In this document: positions 4,937 through 5,603 of the stretch, piece by piece
How the letters are laid out: the number at the start of each line of letters is the position of its first letter
Numbering within the stretch: position 1 is the first letter of the stretch
Origin: an uncultured Treponema sp.
GTDB taxonomy: Bacteria > Spirochaetota > Spirochaetia > Treponematales > Treponemataceae
NCBI GenBank assembly: GCA_947176045.1
Contig: CAMWPF010000115.1
Span: 1 to 5,603 of the forward strand
Length of the DNA stretch: 5,603 nucleotides
Reading direction: 5' to 3'
The notes under the pieces: model-generated
What the model saw: only the letters and a program-made list of their open reading frames with translations
The model's database searches: none
Told to the model about the DNA's origin: nothing
Made by a program: the position numbers and the translations under genes

Positions 4937-5603
4937 CTACTTGAGGTTTTCGGTGAAGAACGATTCGATTTTGTCGAACGGGATCTTGTCCTTGTTGTCG
5001 TAGAGGTCGCAGTGGCTCGCGCCGGGGACAATCACCAGCTCCTTGTTGCTTCCTTTCAGCTTTTTGAACGTGTCCTCGCCGAAGTAGCGGCTGTGGGCGT
5101 TCTCGCCGTGGACGACAAGCACCGCGCCTTCGATTTCGTCGGCATAGGCGAACAGCTTTGTGTTCAGGAGCGACGTTGCGGCCTGCACTGCCCAGCCGCC
5201 GTTCGAGTTGAGCGAGCGTTCGTGGTAGCCGCGCGGCATCTTGTAGTAGGCGTAGTAGTCCTTGACGAACTGCGGCGCGTCCTCGGGAAGCGGATCGACG
5301 ACTCCGCCTGCGAGCGCGTATGTTCCTTCGGCGAAGTCCTTGGTGCGCTGTGCCGAAAGCGCGCGCCGGAAGTTCTGGCGGGATTCCGCGCTGTCGTTCG
5401 CGTCGAAGTAGCCGTTCGCGGTATTGCGGGCGAGGTCGTACATTGTGGAGGCGACCGCCGCCTTGATTCTCGGGTCGATTGCCGCCGCGTTGACCGCCAT
5501 GCCGCCCCAGCCGCAGATTCCGACGATGCCGATTTTCTCCGGGTCGATGTTCTTCTGGACGGAAAGGAAGTCAACCGCCGCCTGGAAGTCCTCGGTGTTG
5601 ATG
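4937..5603 (-). CDS. Alpha/beta hydrolase (dienelactone-hydrolase-like, C-terminal 221 residues; start lies beyond right edge)
   Basis: The minus-strand frame is open from the right edge to the TAG at 4939-4937; the N-terminus is missing, perhaps 80-120 residues judging from related proteins. The visible part begins INTEDFQAAVDFLS, then PEKIGIVGICGWGGMAVNAAA, the nucleophile elbow, with Cys at visible residue 30 where most hydrolases have Ser. The cap-like middle holds STMYDLARNTANGYFD and YYAYYKMPRGYHERSLNSNGG. AVLVVHGENAHSRYF supplies the strand that usually precedes the catalytic acid, and PGASHCDLYDNKDKIPFDKIESFF carries the probable catalytic His (codon 5014-5012). This pattern resembles DLH and YcjY-like hydrolases; an esterase or lactonase is likely, but the substrate is unknown. 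A start at the ATG 5500-5498 would cut off the nucleophile and is wrong. Whether it has a signal peptide cannot be seen. Confidence 0.9.
   Translation of the reverse strand, partial: INTEDFQAAVDFLSVQKNIDPEKIGIVGICGWGGMAVNAAAIDPRIKAAVASTMYDLARNTANGYFDANDSAESRQNFRRALSAQRTKDFAEGTYALAGGVVDPLPEDAPQFVKDYYAYYKMPRGYHERSLNSNGGWAVQAATSLLNTKLFAYADEIEGAVLVVHGENAHSRYFGEDTFKKLKGSNKELVIVPGASHCDLYDNKDKIPFDKIESFFTENLK

Noticed and set aside
4207..4944. A 245-codon open frame on the plus strand over the lipoprotein gene
   Set aside because: The minus-strand product has a signal peptide and a recognisable domain; the plus-strand frame is basic, low in motifs, and runs through the palindromes.
1..5603. CRISPR arrays, tRNA or rRNA genes, insertion sequences and attachment sites
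   Set aside because: No regularly spaced direct repeats, cloverleaf-like segments, transposase frames or flanking duplications were found by reading either strand.

Overview
This window looks like an ordinary chromosomal segment of an anaerobic bacterium that makes an [FeFe] hydrogenase. It is fairly GC-rich, with C or G favoured at third codon positions. Two radical-SAM H-cluster maturases, HydE and HydG, show the anaerobic lifestyle directly. The rest (an orphan ECF-type sigma factor with a Cys-rich tail, a long YjbR-type protein, and a lipoprotein with a relaxed lipobox) fits a fermentative gut or oral anaerobe. A treponeme-like spirochaete is my tentative guess, with a clostridial or Bacteroidia-like host as alternatives; no rRNA or other phylogenetic marker is present.

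Layout. At the left edge the N-terminal 106 codons of hydE run leftward out of the window (1-318, minus). A 128-bp divergent intergenic region carries one recognisable sigma-70-type promoter for each direction, and hydG runs right (447-1898). Eighteen bases after hydG comes a RimJ/RimL-like GNAT acetyltransferase (1917-2483), probably on the same transcript. After about 108 bp with a weak hairpin, a sigma-70 family (ECF-like) factor follows on the plus strand (2592-3434). It converges with a block of three minus-strand genes, read right to left: an alpha/beta hydrolase whose start lies beyond the right edge (4937-5603), a small cyclophilin-like-fold lipoprotein (4351-4776), and a long MmcQ/YjbR-family protein (3494-4177). 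The gaps inside this block (160 and 173 bp) are large and hold several perfect inverted repeats, so the three genes need not form one operon.

How the genes work together. HydE and HydG act in building the organometallic H-cluster: HydG cleaves tyrosine and yields the Fe-CO-CN synthon, and HydE acts on it afterwards. HydF and the hydrogenase are not visible here. The hydrolase and cyclophilin-like protein are, from my recollection of such families, often near small redox or detoxification genes, but no pathway can be assigned. The sigma factor has no adjacent anti-sigma gene.

The less routine signals are mostly non-coding: -10 elements so close to the hydE and yjbR-like start codons that their mRNAs would be leaderless; a three-armed, mutually exclusive inverted repeat around the yjbR-like promoter; a two-hairpin palindromic cassette at 4861-4904; and a same-frame open stretch after the lipoprotein stop codon that resembles the C-terminus of a lost gene. 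I see no convincing undescribed multi-gene system.
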